Origin: Candidatus Tepidiaquacellales bacterium OLB5
GTDB lineage: Bacteria; Bacteroidota; Ignavibacteria; Tepidaquicellales; OLB5
DNA length: 41,230 bases
Reading direction: 5' to 3'
NCBI GenBank assembly: GCA_001567545.1
Contig: LLZO01000277.1
Location: 1-41,230, forward strand
A program made the position numbers and the translations under genes. The notes under the pieces were generated by a model, which worked only from the letters and a program-made list of their open reading frames with translations, was not told the DNA's origin and did no database searches. Positions 8,590 to 17,455 of the stretch are shown piece by piece; within the stretch, counting starts at the first letter, position 1; every line of letters starts with the position of its first letter.

Positions 8590-9723
8590 TTAATCTCTCA
8601 GTCTTGGGTCAAGGGCATCTCTTAAACCTTCACCAACAAGATTATAAGCAACTACTGTTAAAAAAATCATAAAACCGGGGAAAACTGCAAGCCACCAGGA
8701 ACTGGTTGCCCCGCGAGCTTCAGATAATACTGAACCCCATGTTACTTTTGTGGCTGCAACACCAAACCCCAGAAAACTTAAACCAGCTTCAGCCAGAATT
8801 GCTCCGGCAATTTCGAATGAAGCAGCTATCAGTACCGGTGCTATTGCATTCGGAAGAACATGTCTGAAAATTATTCTAGAATTGGAAAGCCCCAGCGAAA
8901 CTGCAGCCTGAACATAATCCATGCTTCTTACTTTCAGGATTTCTCCTCTTACAAGTTTAGTATTGCCTGTCCAGCTTGTTAGCCCGATTGCAATCATGAT
9001 GTACCATATACTTGAGCCGTATAATGCTACAATTGTTATGATCAGAAAAAATGAAGGGAAAAGCTGCATTATCTCAACAAATCTCATTATAAGCAGGTCA
9101 ACTTTTCCGCCATAATATCCGGCTAAAGAACCAAGAAAAACCCCGATAAATATTGCAATACCCGCAGCTATAAAACCAACAGAAAGTGAAACCCTTGAGC
9201 CGTGAATCAGCCCGGCAAGAACATCCCTTCCTATTGCATCTGTACCAAGATAATGCCCGGTTTCAACGGATGGGGGAGCAGAATTATTGAAAAGATCCAC
9301 ATTTGAAGGTGCATATTTTATCGGGGGCCATACAGCCGACTCAAATTCAAGTGTTTTCCAGTCAACATTCAGAAAATCACCTTCCCATTTAGATAATCCC
9401 AAACCTACCATATATTCTTTAATGACCGGGAAGTATGTTTCGCCTTTGTAACTGCAATATAAAGGTTTATCATTAGCTACAAAATCTGCAGTTAAAGCCA
9501 TTGCAACCAGAAAAATAACTACATATAGTGCCGCAACAGCCAGTTTATTTTTTTTATACTGGTGCTTTACCAAAGACCAATAAGTCTGGTCAACCTTGCG
9601 TTTTAGGCCGTTGCCGTTCTGCGGAATTTCGTTTCCTTCAGTCACCATAACCTGCGGAGCAGGTCCTCCGGCCATCGTATTATCGCCTATAAATTCAGTT
9701 TCGGTAACTTTTCTGTCAGCCAT
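8590..9723 (-). CDS. Peptide/oligopeptide ABC transporter permease (DppC/OppC-like)
   Basis: 377 residues. A long hydrophilic N-terminus (about 55 residues) and first membrane segment (LAVAALYVVIFLVAMALTADFVA) are followed by a periplasmic stretch of roughly 80 residues and then the permease core. The EAA loop that docks the ATPase reads DYVQAAVSLGLSNSRIIFRH. The C-terminus NLVGEGLRDALDPRLRD is the standard DppC ending. It acts with the DppB-like protein 18 nt upstream to move peptides or similar solutes across the inner membrane. The insert between the first two membrane segments is longer than in E. coli DppC. Confidence 0.93.
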   Translation of the reverse strand: MADRKVTETEFIGDNTMAGGPAPQVMVTEGNEIPQNGNGLKRKVDQTYWSLVKHQYKKNKLAVAALYVVIFLVAMALTADFVANDKPLYCSYKGETYFPVIKEYMVGLGLSKWEGDFLNVDWKTLEFESAVWPPIKYAPSNVDLFNNSAPPSVETGHYLGTDAIGRDVLAGLIHGSRVSLSVGFIAAGIAIFIGVFLGSLAGYYGGKVDLLIMRFVEIMQLFPSFFLIITIVALYGSSIWYIMIAIGLTSWTGNTKLVRGEILKVRSMDYVQAAVSLGLSNSRIIFRHVLPNAIAPVLIAASFEIAGAILAEAGLSFLGFGVAATKVTWGSVLSEARGATSSWWLAVFPGFMIFLTVVAYNLVGEGLRDALDPRLRD

Positions 9724-9741
9724 ATAATATTACACAATTAT

Positions 9742-10752
9742 TTATTTCTTTGAAAAAGCGATCCTCGGATCAACTATAGCATAAAGAATATCAACCAGAA
9801 GCAATCCAAGCATGGTTAATACTGCAGCCAGAACAAGCTCAGCCATGATCAGCGGATAGTCACGGGCAATTAGTGCCTGGAAAGCAAGCTGCCCGATGCC
9901 GGGAATGCTGAAAATCGATTCAATGATAACCGAACCGCCAACAAGGCTGGGTAAAATTCCGCCTAACAACGTTATTATCGGGATGAGGGAATTACGCAGT
10001 GCATGCTTCATTACAACTTTCTTTTCGGTAAGTCCTTTTGCCCGTGCAGTTCTAACGTAATCCTGCCTAATTACTTCAAGCATGCTGCCTCTCATTTGCC
10101 TGGAAAGAAAAGCAAAGCTTGCAAGCGAACTGCAGGCAACCGGCAGTATAAGATGGTAAACCCTGTCCCATGCTTTTTCAAGAAAGCTCCAGTTTTCTGA
10201 CCCTAATGTATATAAACCTGAAGTCGGGAAAATTTTTATATATTCTACGTTTGCTAAAAATACTATTGCCATTGTAGCAACCCAGAATGACGGCAATGAG
10301 TAAAAAACAAAAAGCATAAAAGTAGAAAACCTGTCTATCTTGCTGTACTGCCGTGCGGCAGAATATATTCCGATAGGGATTGCTATTAAGTAGCTTAGTG
10401 ATATAACCATAAGCGTAATTGGAGCAGTCACCGGTATTCTTTCCATTATTTTACTCATTACAGGACGATTATCTACAAAGGAATTTCCAAAATCACCTGT
10501 AGCCATATTGCCAAGCCAAATCAAATACTGCATATAAATGGGTTTATCAAGGCCCCATTTCTGTTTATAGTATTCTTTTGCCTGCTGGTTCAGCTGGCTT
10601 TTTTCATCCGCTTTCATATTTTCACCGCTTACACCTACTTTAAGCTCAGTAGGGTCGCCCGGCGCCAATCTTGAAATTGTAAAGGTAATGATAGTAATAG
10701 CTATCAGTGTTGGAATGAAAAGCAGCACTCTTTTTAAAATGTACTGTGACAT
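9742..10752 (-). CDS. Peptide/oligopeptide ABC transporter permease (DppB/OppB-like)
   Basis: 336 residues. It opens with MSQYILKRVLLFIPTLIAITIITF and the APGDPTE motif shared by DppB/OppB/NikB permeases. Several membrane segments follow, and the EAA loop is DYVRTARAKGLTEKKVVMKHALRN. The end DILYAIVDPRIAFSKK is typical. It would pair with the DppC-like protein. The gene lies 10 nt downstream of the binding lipoprotein at 10763-12568, so the three form an operon. No ATPase genes are in the window. Confidence 0.94.
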   Translation of the reverse strand: MSQYILKRVLLFIPTLIAITIITFTISRLAPGDPTELKVGVSGENMKADEKSQLNQQAKEYYKQKWGLDKPIYMQYLIWLGNMATGDFGNSFVDNRPVMSKIMERIPVTAPITLMVISLSYLIAIPIGIYSAARQYSKIDRFSTFMLFVFYSLPSFWVATMAIVFLANVEYIKIFPTSGLYTLGSENWSFLEKAWDRVYHLILPVACSSLASFAFLSRQMRGSMLEVIRQDYVRTARAKGLTEKKVVMKHALRNSLIPIITLLGGILPSLVGGSVIIESIFSIPGIGQLAFQALIARDYPLIMAELVLAAVLTMLGLLLVDILYAIVDPRIAFSKK

Positions 10753-10762
10753 CTATCTTTGG

Positions 10763-12568
10763 TTAATTATTCTTATTTTGAGTGTATTTCTGTGAACCTG
10801 CCGGAACCCACCATTCATTGTATGTTGGACTTGGCTGTATATTATACCACCTTGCATTTTTAAATCTCTTGTCAAAAATATATCTTGCCCTTGGGCTCCA
10901 CAAAAATGTGTATGGCTGTTCATCATAAATTAATTTCTGCCATTCTTTTATAAGCAATATTCGTTTGCTTTCATCCATTTCATTCCTGTATGCTTCTATA
11001 AGGCTGTCGTTATATTTATTATGGAAGCTGATATAATTGCTTCCTTCACCCTGTGATTGAGAGGAATGCCATATCTGGAAAGGATCGGGCGGCGTTGTGG
11101 GCGAAGTCCATGCAGAGTATGTTGCTTCAAATTCATGTTTTTTGGTTTTATCAAGATAAACTGACCATTCAAGCTCCTGTACTTCTGCCTGTATGCCAAC
11201 TTTCTTCAATGCATCAACAATTACAAGTAAAATCTGTTTTCTTACAGGGTTTGTATTGCTGAGGAAAGTGAACTTGAAGTCAGTTTTTTTACCGTTAATA
11301 ACTTTATCAAGTATTCCGTCACCGTCAGTATCTTTCCATCCGGCTTCTTCAAAAAGCTTTTTGGCTTTTTCCGGATCAAACGGGATTTCAGGAAGTTCAG
11401 CATTGAGAAGTTTTGTATTTTTATAAAATACATGAGACTGGATCGGCACACCATCGCCGTACATTACTTTTTCAATTATACTTTTTCTGTCAACCATATG
11501 AGCAAGGGCAAGCCTTACTTTTTTATCCTGGAAGAGGGGATTAAGCTGGTTCCATGCCAGGTATGTATAAGCCGGTTCAAAAGGTCTTGCTTTTACAAGG
11601 CTGAACTGGTCAGCATTTTCAAGATCTTTGTAGAAATCAGAGGGTTTTATAACATACATTGCATCAACTTCCTTGTTTTTAGCTGAAACAAGTGCTGCCG
11701 AGTTATCCTGGATTGTTTTGAATATAATTTTCTGCGGATAGTTAGGTGTTGTTACACTGCCTCCCCAGTAGTTCGGGTTTCTTACTAGTGTAACCCCTGC
11801 ACCAGTATCCCATTTTTCAAATAAATACGGACCTGAACCCACTAAATACTTTGCTTCTCTTGAAACTTCCTGGGAGTTTATAAAATCTGCATACTTCTGC
11901 ATAGCACCGTTATTGCGAGCTACATTCATATCTTTAAATTCTTCCCACTGGAAGTTATCAGTAACATTTTGCGGGTCAAGAACATGTTTAGGCAGTATGC
12001 TGAATAATCCTAAAGTATAAATACCTCTCCAGTTTGGTTTTGTTAATGTAAATTTAACTTTTAGCGGATCACCATCTGCAATTTCTGCTTTTTCAACCAT
12101 TTCAAAATAATTCCGGGTTGCTGCTGCATCTATAAACGGAATTTTAATAAGCTTTAAAGTAAAAACTACATCTGCTGCAGTTACCGGTTTTCCGTCAGAA
12201 AATCTTGCATTCTTATTGATTGTGAATGTATAGTTCAGGTTATCAGCAGAAATTTCAGGCATGTTTGCCAGTAATGGTTCCAGCTCATAAGTTTCTTTGT
12301 TTTGCGTGAGCAGATATTCAAAAATATAAGATGTAATTTCTGAAGCGCTTGCATCATTTGAAACTATAGGGTTTAGTTTTTCCGGGTCAGACATTTCTCT
12401 GATTATCAGCCAGTCACCAACAACTGCTCCGGCTGTATCTACAGGTGAAAGATCATTTGACTGCTGCTTATTATTGGTATTTTGCTGTGTTGTTTTTCCT
12501 CCACAGGCGGTAATTATGATTGAAAAGATCATAACTGCAATGAGGGCAGTTAATTTAATTTTGTTCAT
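10763..12568 (-). CDS. Peptide-binding lipoprotein of an ABC transporter (OppA/DppA family)
   Basis: 601 residues from the ATG at 12566-12568. A longer frame exists to 12643, but this start directly precedes the lipoprotein signal MNKIKLTALIAVMIFSI with lipobox ITAC. The SBP_bac_5 domain fills the mature protein (LEPLLANMPEISADNLNYTFTINKNARFSDGKPVTAADVVFTLK, split here into recognisable motifs NARFSDGKP and VRLALAHMVDR). It would be anchored on the periplasmic side and deliver peptides to the permeases encoded just downstream. It is clearly paralogous to the neighbour at 12791-14596, same length, sharing DTAGAV-GDW and LIGSGPY/LVGSGPY blocks. Confidence 0.92.
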   Translation of the reverse strand: MNKIKLTALIAVMIFSIIITACGGKTTQQNTNNKQQSNDLSPVDTAGAVVGDWLIIREMSDPEKLNPIVSNDASASEITSYIFEYLLTQNKETYELEPLLANMPEISADNLNYTFTINKNARFSDGKPVTAADVVFTLKLIKIPFIDAAATRNYFEMVEKAEIADGDPLKVKFTLTKPNWRGIYTLGLFSILPKHVLDPQNVTDNFQWEEFKDMNVARNNGAMQKYADFINSQEVSREAKYLVGSGPYLFEKWDTGAGVTLVRNPNYWGGSVTTPNYPQKIIFKTIQDNSAALVSAKNKEVDAMYVIKPSDFYKDLENADQFSLVKARPFEPAYTYLAWNQLNPLFQDKKVRLALAHMVDRKSIIEKVMYGDGVPIQSHVFYKNTKLLNAELPEIPFDPEKAKKLFEEAGWKDTDGDGILDKVINGKKTDFKFTFLSNTNPVRKQILLVIVDALKKVGIQAEVQELEWSVYLDKTKKHEFEATYSAWTSPTTPPDPFQIWHSSQSQGEGSNYISFHNKYNDSLIEAYRNEMDESKRILLIKEWQKLIYDEQPYTFLWSPRARYIFDKRFKNARWYNIQPSPTYNEWWVPAGSQKYTQNKNN

Positions 12569-12704
12569 ATTATTTACTTCAGTTAATTTGAAAGAAATCT
12601 TTTTTATGTAAAAAATTGAAAATTTTTGATATATAAACCGCAATTTATCTATATTAACGAGAAATTCAACTGCAAAATGAATTCTGATAAAAATAAGGCT
12701 TTTA

Positions 12705-12745
12705 TTAAAAAAAGACCGGATTTTTATATATTTTTCCGGTCCTTA
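12705..12745 (-). terminator. Terminator between the two binding-protein genes
   Basis: Inverted repeat GACCGG...CCGGTC at 12714-12741 with an AT-rich loop, followed on the minus strand by seven T. It closes the transcript of the upstream binding protein (12791-14596), so the operon beginning at 12568 probably has its own promoter in 12570-12710. Confidence 0.8.
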
Positions 12746-12790
12746 AAAAACAGATTATCTCGTAATTTTAATATTGTTTAAAAATAATTG

Positions 12791-14596
12791 TTAATTAGCG
12801 CTTTGGTATTTCCTTTGATTTGCCGGAACCCACCATTCAGGTGTATGATAAGCCGTTGGCGGCGTTGGATACCATCTGACATTTTTAAACCTTTCTGCAT
12901 ACACATATTTTGCCTTTGGTGTCCAGAGAAATGTATAAGCCTGATCATCATATAATACTTTTTGAATTTGCATGCTTATTTCTATTCTCTTTGTTTCATC
13001 AAATTCTGACCTGTAAGCTTCCATTAATGAATCAGCTAAACGGCTGCTGTAACTTCCGTAATTGCTTCCGTCATTTTTTGACTGTGAAGAATGATATAAC
13101 TGGTACTGATCAGGCGGATAGTCAGTTAATACCCATGCTCCCATCAAAGCATCAAATTCATGTTTTTTGATCTTTTCAAGAAATACAGACCATTCCAATG
13201 TTTGAATCTCTGCAATAATTCCTATCTTTTTAAGCGCATCGGCAATTACTAGTATAGTTTGTTTGCGGGATTCGTTTGTATTAAGTAAATACGTAAATTT
13301 AAATTCAGTTTTAATGCCGTTAATATTTTTATCTAATATTCCATTACCATCTGAATCCTGCCATCCAGCTTCTTTTAACAGCTGCTTTGCTTTTTCAGGA
13401 TTAAATTCTATTGTTGGTAAGTTTGGATTAAAATTTTTTTTATCACCAAAATAAACCGGTCCCTGTATAGGAACTGCCAACCCATACTGAACTTTTTCTA
13501 TTATTGTATTTCTGTCAACAATATATGCTAAAGCCCATCTTACTTTAACATCGCTGAACAAAACATTATTCATGTTGTAACCTATATAAGTAAATTGCGG
13601 TTCAAACGGGTCTGCTTTTTTCATGTTGAACTGTTCAGGGTTAGCAAGCTCTTTAACGAAATCCATTGGTTTAACAACATACATCAGGTCAATTTCTTTG
13701 TTCTTGGCAGCAACAGTTGCAGCACTTTGATCCTGAATTACCCTTATTATCAGCTTTTCCGGATACGCCATACCATGAACTGCGGTATTGTTCCAGTAAT
13801 TTGGATTACGTTTAAAATGCACCCACTGACCAGTATCCCATTTTTCAAATATATAAGGTCCTGAACCTATTAACCTTGAGGGGTCGCGGTTTGCTTCCTG
13901 TGAATTGAAAAAGTCTGCAAATTTTTTCATATCAGGATTTTTCTGGGCAGTTGCCATATCTTTGCATTCTTCAAATGAATATTTATCCGTCAGACTTTCC
14001 GGGTCTGCAGCAGCTTTAGACATTATCTGAATATCCGATAATGCATAAACAGCTTTAAAATACGGACGTGAAAGATTAAACCTGACTGTATATTCATCTC
14101 CGCCAACAAGCTCAACATTTTTAAGCATATCAATTGCCTGCCTAGACTGAGCTGCATCAACCAGCGGGTTCATCATTGCTTTAAAAGTAAAAACTACATC
14201 TTTGCCCGTTAAAGGTTTACCGTTACTGAAAGTTATACCTTTTTTTAATTTATAAGTATAGGTTAAATGGTCAGGTGTTTCTTCCGGTTTGGATTCAACC
14301 AGCCACGGAACAAGCTCATAATCCTCTCTCCCGGCTGCCCACATCAATCTTTCAAAAACATGAAGTGAAAATTCCCTTCCGGTTGCATCCTGTAATGTAA
14401 CAGGGTTCAGGCTTTGCGGGTCAGCAAGCTCTCGCTGTATTATCCAGTCACCTGTTACAGCTCCCGCAGTATCAGTAGGAGCTACTTTTGAATAATCATC
14501 CTGTGAATCTGTATTAACATTATCTTTTTTTGAACAGTTTAAAGCAAGAAGTGAAATGAAGGCGGTTAAAAAGAGCAGTTTTGAATTGGTAATCAT
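12791..14596 (-). CDS. Second peptide-binding lipoprotein (OppA/DppA family)
   Basis: 601 residues. The signal MITNSKLLFLTAFISLLALNC ends in a lipobox Cys (LALNC). The SBP_bac_5 domain shows GITFSNGKPLTGKDVVFTFK and VRWALAYIVDRNTIIEK. It is a tandem paralogue of the 10763-12568 gene and ends the same way (EWWVPANQRKY versus EWWVPAGSQKY). A terminator isolates it from the permease operon, so it is a separate transcript, perhaps with different ligand specificity feeding the same permease. Assignment to peptides rather than nickel or other SBP_bac_5 ligands is by family only. Confidence 0.9.
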   Translation of the reverse strand: MITNSKLLFLTAFISLLALNCSKKDNVNTDSQDDYSKVAPTDTAGAVTGDWIIQRELADPQSLNPVTLQDATGREFSLHVFERLMWAAGREDYELVPWLVESKPEETPDHLTYTYKLKKGITFSNGKPLTGKDVVFTFKAMMNPLVDAAQSRQAIDMLKNVELVGGDEYTVRFNLSRPYFKAVYALSDIQIMSKAAADPESLTDKYSFEECKDMATAQKNPDMKKFADFFNSQEANRDPSRLIGSGPYIFEKWDTGQWVHFKRNPNYWNNTAVHGMAYPEKLIIRVIQDQSAATVAAKNKEIDLMYVVKPMDFVKELANPEQFNMKKADPFEPQFTYIGYNMNNVLFSDVKVRWALAYIVDRNTIIEKVQYGLAVPIQGPVYFGDKKNFNPNLPTIEFNPEKAKQLLKEAGWQDSDGNGILDKNINGIKTEFKFTYLLNTNESRKQTILVIADALKKIGIIAEIQTLEWSVFLEKIKKHEFDALMGAWVLTDYPPDQYQLYHSSQSKNDGSNYGSYSSRLADSLMEAYRSEFDETKRIEISMQIQKVLYDDQAYTFLWTPKAKYVYAERFKNVRWYPTPPTAYHTPEWWVPANQRKYQSAN

Positions 14597-14645
14597 GGCT
14601 GTTAATTAATTTTTCATGTAACTTTTATAAGTCTTTGTAAATATT

Positions 14646-15692
14646 TTATTCAAAATCATGTTCAAGATACTCTACGGATCTTTCATATCCAAAATGGCTG
14701 TCTTTATTCTTTGATTTGCTGCTTATGGTACTTTCCAGCTTGGCGCTCAGGGCTTTTGCTGCATCGTAACCGTAATGTTTGCACAGGTAATTCAAAGCAA
14801 TTATTTCTGATATTACTGTAATATTTTTTCCTGGGAAAATCGGCAATCTTACAAAAGGAAGCTCAACACCCAGCATATCAATTGTTTCACTGTCAAGACC
14901 TGTACGGGTATATTCTTTTTTTGGATCCCATTCTTCAAGGTTTACCAGCAGCTCAACCCTTTTCTGGAACCTTATTGCCCTGATACCGAAAACGCTTCTT
15001 ACGTCAATAATTCCCAGCCCGCGGATTTCCATAAAATGTTTAACCAGTTCAGTACCTGTTCCCATTAAAATCCCGTCACCTTTTCTGGAGATCATGACCA
15101 CATCATCTGCTACAAGCCTGTGGCCCCGTTCAACAAGATCGAGCGCGATTTCACTTTTTCCTATTCCGCTTCTTCCATAGAAAAGCAGACCTACACCGTA
15201 AACATCTACAAAAGAGCCGTGCAATGCTACCTGGGGAGAAAACTGGTCATCAAGGAAATCATTTATAAAATATGCGAACTTGGTTGTTTCCAGCGGTGTA
15301 ATGAATACAGGAATTTCCTTTTTATTCGCCATTTCCATAAATTCTTCGCTGGGCTTGTTGTTGAATGTAAGGCAAATACAGGGCATATTAAAAGAAAAGA
15401 ATTTTTTTAATGCTTTTGTGCGAAGCTCCGGTGAAAGCTGTTTTAGATAACGCATCTCTGTGTTTCCGAGGATCTGCACCCTGTCAAATGTAAAAAGAGC
15501 AGTGTAGCCTGCAAGCGCAAGGCCCGGGCGGTGAATGTGCTGGTCGCGGATAATTTTATCCAGACCTTTATCACCTTCTGAGATCTTCGTCAGCTTAAAA
15601 CGGTCTTTAGCTGCGTTATAAAAAAACTCGACCGTGATCTTTTCTTTTTTTACTTCCTCAATATTTTTGAGGACTTTATGAAGCTCTTTCAT
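14646..15692 (-). CDS. hprK: HPr kinase/phosphorylase
   Basis: 348 residues. A bifunctional enzyme that phosphorylates and dephosphorylates a serine of HPr in carbon regulation. The Walker A motif is GRSGIGKS at 173-180. The catalytic His is H158 in ALHGSFVDVYG. Acidic residues D196-D197 lie in VADDVV. The family signature reads MEIRGLGIIDVRSVFG. The length is slightly above the usual 310-320. It lies 43 nt downstream of hpf on the same strand, an order that echoes the rpoN-hpf-ptsN-hprK cluster of proteobacteria. No HPr or other PTS gene is in the window. Confidence 0.94.
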   Translation of the reverse strand: MKELHKVLKNIEEVKKEKITVEFFYNAAKDRFKLTKISEGDKGLDKIIRDQHIHRPGLALAGYTALFTFDRVQILGNTEMRYLKQLSPELRTKALKKFFSFNMPCICLTFNNKPSEEFMEMANKKEIPVFITPLETTKFAYFINDFLDDQFSPQVALHGSFVDVYGVGLLFYGRSGIGKSEIALDLVERGHRLVADDVVMISRKGDGILMGTGTELVKHFMEIRGLGIIDVRSVFGIRAIRFQKRVELLVNLEEWDPKKEYTRTGLDSETIDMLGVELPFVRLPIFPGKNITVISEIIALNYLCKHYGYDAAKALSAKLESTISSKSKNKDSHFGYERSVEYLEHDFE

Positions 15693-15735
15693 ATTTTTAT
15701 TGCTTCTTTATAAAAAGCATTAAATAAAGAAAAAG

Positions 15736-16074
15736 TTATGCTTCTTTTTCTATATGTTTTACTGATATATCATTGCTGTGGTCTGTCAGCTTATCTTTGA
15801 ATTTTCTTATCTGTATCTCTACTTTTTCTATAGATGACAGAATTGATTTTGTAAAATCATCCGAAGATTCCTTTGCAGTAAAAGTGTGGTTATTTTTTGC
15901 ATGAACAATAACCTCCGCATGTTTAATGCTGTTTTCAGGCTTATCATAACTTAAAATAACCTCTGTTTTAATGATACCGTCGTATATCTTTGGAAATTTT
16001 TTAGATTCTTCTTCTGCAAGCTGTTTTAGCGAATCGTGGGCTTTGAAGTGGCGTGCTGTAAAGATGAATGACAT
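15736..16074 (-). CDS. hpf: Ribosome hibernation promoting factor, short form (HPF/RaiA family)
   Basis: 112 residues, matching the short HPF/YfiA type without the C-terminal dimerisation domain. The sequence starts MSFIFTARHFKAHDSLKQLAEEE and contains the acidic-to-basic pattern AEVIVHAKNNHTFTAKESSDDFTKSI typical of this fold. It binds the 30S subunit and silences ribosomes in stationary phase. A strong Shine-Dalgarno, GGGAGGT, lies about 5 nt upstream of the ATG, unusual for this window and consistent with high expression. It is probably first in a two-gene unit with hprK. Confidence 0.92.
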   Translation of the reverse strand: MSFIFTARHFKAHDSLKQLAEEESKKFPKIYDGIIKTEVILSYDKPENSIKHAEVIVHAKNNHTFTAKESSDDFTKSILSSIEKVEIQIRKFKDKLTDHSNDISVKHIEKEA

Positions 16075-16270
16075 AGTGTACCTCCCTTATTAATATATAA
16101 AAATGAACAAAAATTAGCATAATACCATATATCAGTGCAAATATGCAAAAGTCTGTTGTAAATATCAATAATGGAATAATTCTTACTGAATTATCCGTAA
16201 TTTATTGATTTGAAAAGCATTTAATTGGTGGGTATATTAGCTTTTATAAATTTAAAACAGACCTAACCCC

Positions 16271-16291
16271 GTCAGCACCGGTGGTGTTGAC
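16271..16291. repeat. Imperfect palindrome
   Basis: GTCAGCACC and GGTGTTGAC form a 9-bp stem with one G-T pair around GGT. There is no T-run, so it is not a terminator. It resembles the GTTGTTGGTG palindrome at 17331-17354 in content. Confidence 0.5.
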
Positions 16292-16384
16292 TGCTCCTCA
16301 CCGAAGGGGCTGTCTCAAAACTACAGTTTTAATTTGTTAGATGAGAAGTATAGAAAAAAATTGCAAAATTAGTTAATTTTTTTA

Positions 16385-16413
16385 AGATTGCTTCGTCGCT
16401 TAGCTCCTCGCAA
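16385..16413 (+). repeat. AGATTGCTTCG repeat, copy 1
   Basis: It begins AGATTGCTTCGTCGCTTAGC and ends CTCGCAA. One of five related 25-35 nt copies within 16.4-21.8 kb. The ends TTGC and GCAA are complementary. Confidence 0.65.
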
Positions 16414-16463
16414 ATTAGGGTTTGAGCAAACTCCGAAGGGGAGGGGAAAATAATTATAGTTAA

Positions 16464-17246
16464 ATGGAAACAGGAAAATTTTTACAAACCATGGGCAATA
16501 TGTATATTGACCCTTCGGCAATACTGGGCAAAAACTGCACCATTGGTCAGTTTACAGTTATAGAAAAAGATGTTGTACTAGGTGATGAGTGCCAGATAGG
16601 GCATAATGTTGTTATCTATGCCGGCACAAAAATTGGAAAGGGCGTCAGGATAGATGCAAACACTGTAGTTGGCAAGCATCCGCTGAGGAGCAAACGGAGT
16701 ATTTTTAAGTCAGATAAAAAATATGAGCCTGCAGTTATTGGTGATGAATGCTTAATAGGCGCGCAGGTAATAATTTACACCGGCTGCAGTATTGCAAATA
16801 ATGTGCTCATTGCTGATTCAGCCGCAGTTCGCGAAGATGTTACAGTGGGCGAATATACAATTATCGGCAGAAGCTGTACAGTTGAAAACTTTTCAACCAT
16901 CGGCAAAAAATGCAAGCTGGAAACCAACAGCTACATAACAGCATATTCAACCCTTGAAGATTTTTGTTTTATTGCCCCGGGAGTTATTACTACTAACGAT
17001 AACTATCTGGGCAGAACAGAAGAACGCTTTAAACATTTTAAAGGCGTTACTGTGAGAAAAGGCGGAAGGATAGGCGGGGGAGCAGTTATACTGCCCGGAA
17101 TTGAAATCGGCGAAGATGCCCTTGTTGCCGCAGGCGCTGTTGTAACTAAGAATGTTCCCGCGAGAATGATTTTTATTGGGGCACCTGCTAAGGAGCTTCG
17201 CTCAGTATCCGGGGATCAGCTTCTCGAAAATCAAGGATGGGAGTAA
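16464..17246 (+). CDS. Hexapeptide-repeat acyltransferase (left-handed beta-helix)
   Basis: 260 residues. Nearly the whole protein is [LIV]-G-x4 hexapeptide repeats (ILGKNCTIGQFTVIEKDV, GEYTIIGRSC, IGGGAVILPGIEIGEDALVAAGAVVTKNVP), so it should fold as a trimeric left-handed beta-helix using acyl-CoA or acyl-ACP. The closing motif VPARMIFIGAPAKEL is usual in sugar O- and N-acetyltransferases such as WlbB/WbbJ-like enzymes of surface polysaccharide synthesis. The LpxA signature is not evident. ATGs at 16491 and 16500 are alternative starts nearer the first repeat. No sugar-pathway genes adjoin it. Confidence 0.85.
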   Translation: METGKFLQTMGNMYIDPSAILGKNCTIGQFTVIEKDVVLGDECQIGHNVVIYAGTKIGKGVRIDANTVVGKHPLRSKRSIFKSDKKYEPAVIGDECLIGAQVIIYTGCSIANNVLIADSAAVREDVTVGEYTIIGRSCTVENFSTIGKKCKLETNSYITAYSTLEDFCFIAPGVITTNDNYLGRTEERFKHFKGVTVRKGGRIGGGAVILPGIEIGEDALVAAGAVVTKNVPARMIFIGAPAKELRSVSGDQLLENQGWE

Positions 17247-17249
17247 AGC

Positions 17250-17280
17250 AATTACGAATTACGAATTAGGAATTACGAAT
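17250..17280. repeat. Tandem heptamer repeat (AATTACG x4)
   Basis: Four head-to-tail copies, AATTACG, AATTACG, AATTAGG and AATTACG, directly after the acyltransferase stop. Noncoding. Confidence 0.8.
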
Positions 17281-17281
17281 A

Positions 17282-17316
17282 TATTCATCCATGACTTAAT
17301 GTCATTTGATGAATAG
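17282..17316. repeat. Imperfect hairpin after the acyltransferase gene
   Basis: The outer arms TATTCATC and GATGAATA enclose inner arms ATGAC and GTCAT. A short T-run (ATTTTT) follows, so this could act as a weak terminator for the acyltransferase. Confidence 0.5.
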
Positions 17317-17330
17317 ATATTTTTACCCCC

Positions 17331-17354
17331 GTTGTTGGTGTTCTCACCAACAAC
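17331..17354. repeat. Perfect palindrome GTTGTTGGTG...CACCAACAAC
   Basis: A ten-base perfect stem with a TTCT loop, in the gap before secG. No T-run follows on either strand, so it is more like a dispersed palindromic repeat than a terminator. Confidence 0.65.
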
Positions 17355-17455
17355 AATAATTTAAATTTTACCCGTAAATTTAGACTTTAAAATCAATAAA
17401 ATTATCATTAAAATTGCAGTTCTGAAATTAATGATATTAACACAAAGGATTTAAA

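Larger units (their letters stand above)
16075..16463. other. Divergent intergenic region with hairpin and repeat copies
   Basis: 389 bp between divergently read hpf and the acyltransferase, so promoters for both must lie here, though no clear -33/-7 pair was found. It holds the imperfect hairpin GTCAGCACC-GGT-GGTGTTGAC at 16271-16291, the sequence GGGGCTGTCTCAAAA at 16307-16321 (looks like the edge of a mobile-element remnant; not proven) and one copy of the AGATTGCTTCG repeat at 16385-16413. No convincing small gene was seen. Confidence 0.5.

Noticed and set aside
12569..12643. 25-residue N-terminal extension of the peptide-binding lipoprotein
   Set aside because: It would place a second basic segment ahead of a complete lipoprotein signal. 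The internal ATG at 12568 gives a standard signal and lipobox.
16307..16321. GGGGCTGTCTCAAAA as the end of an insertion sequence
   Set aside because: It looks like an inverted-repeat end, but there is no partner end and no transposase remnant within the window, so it is not listed as a mobile element.
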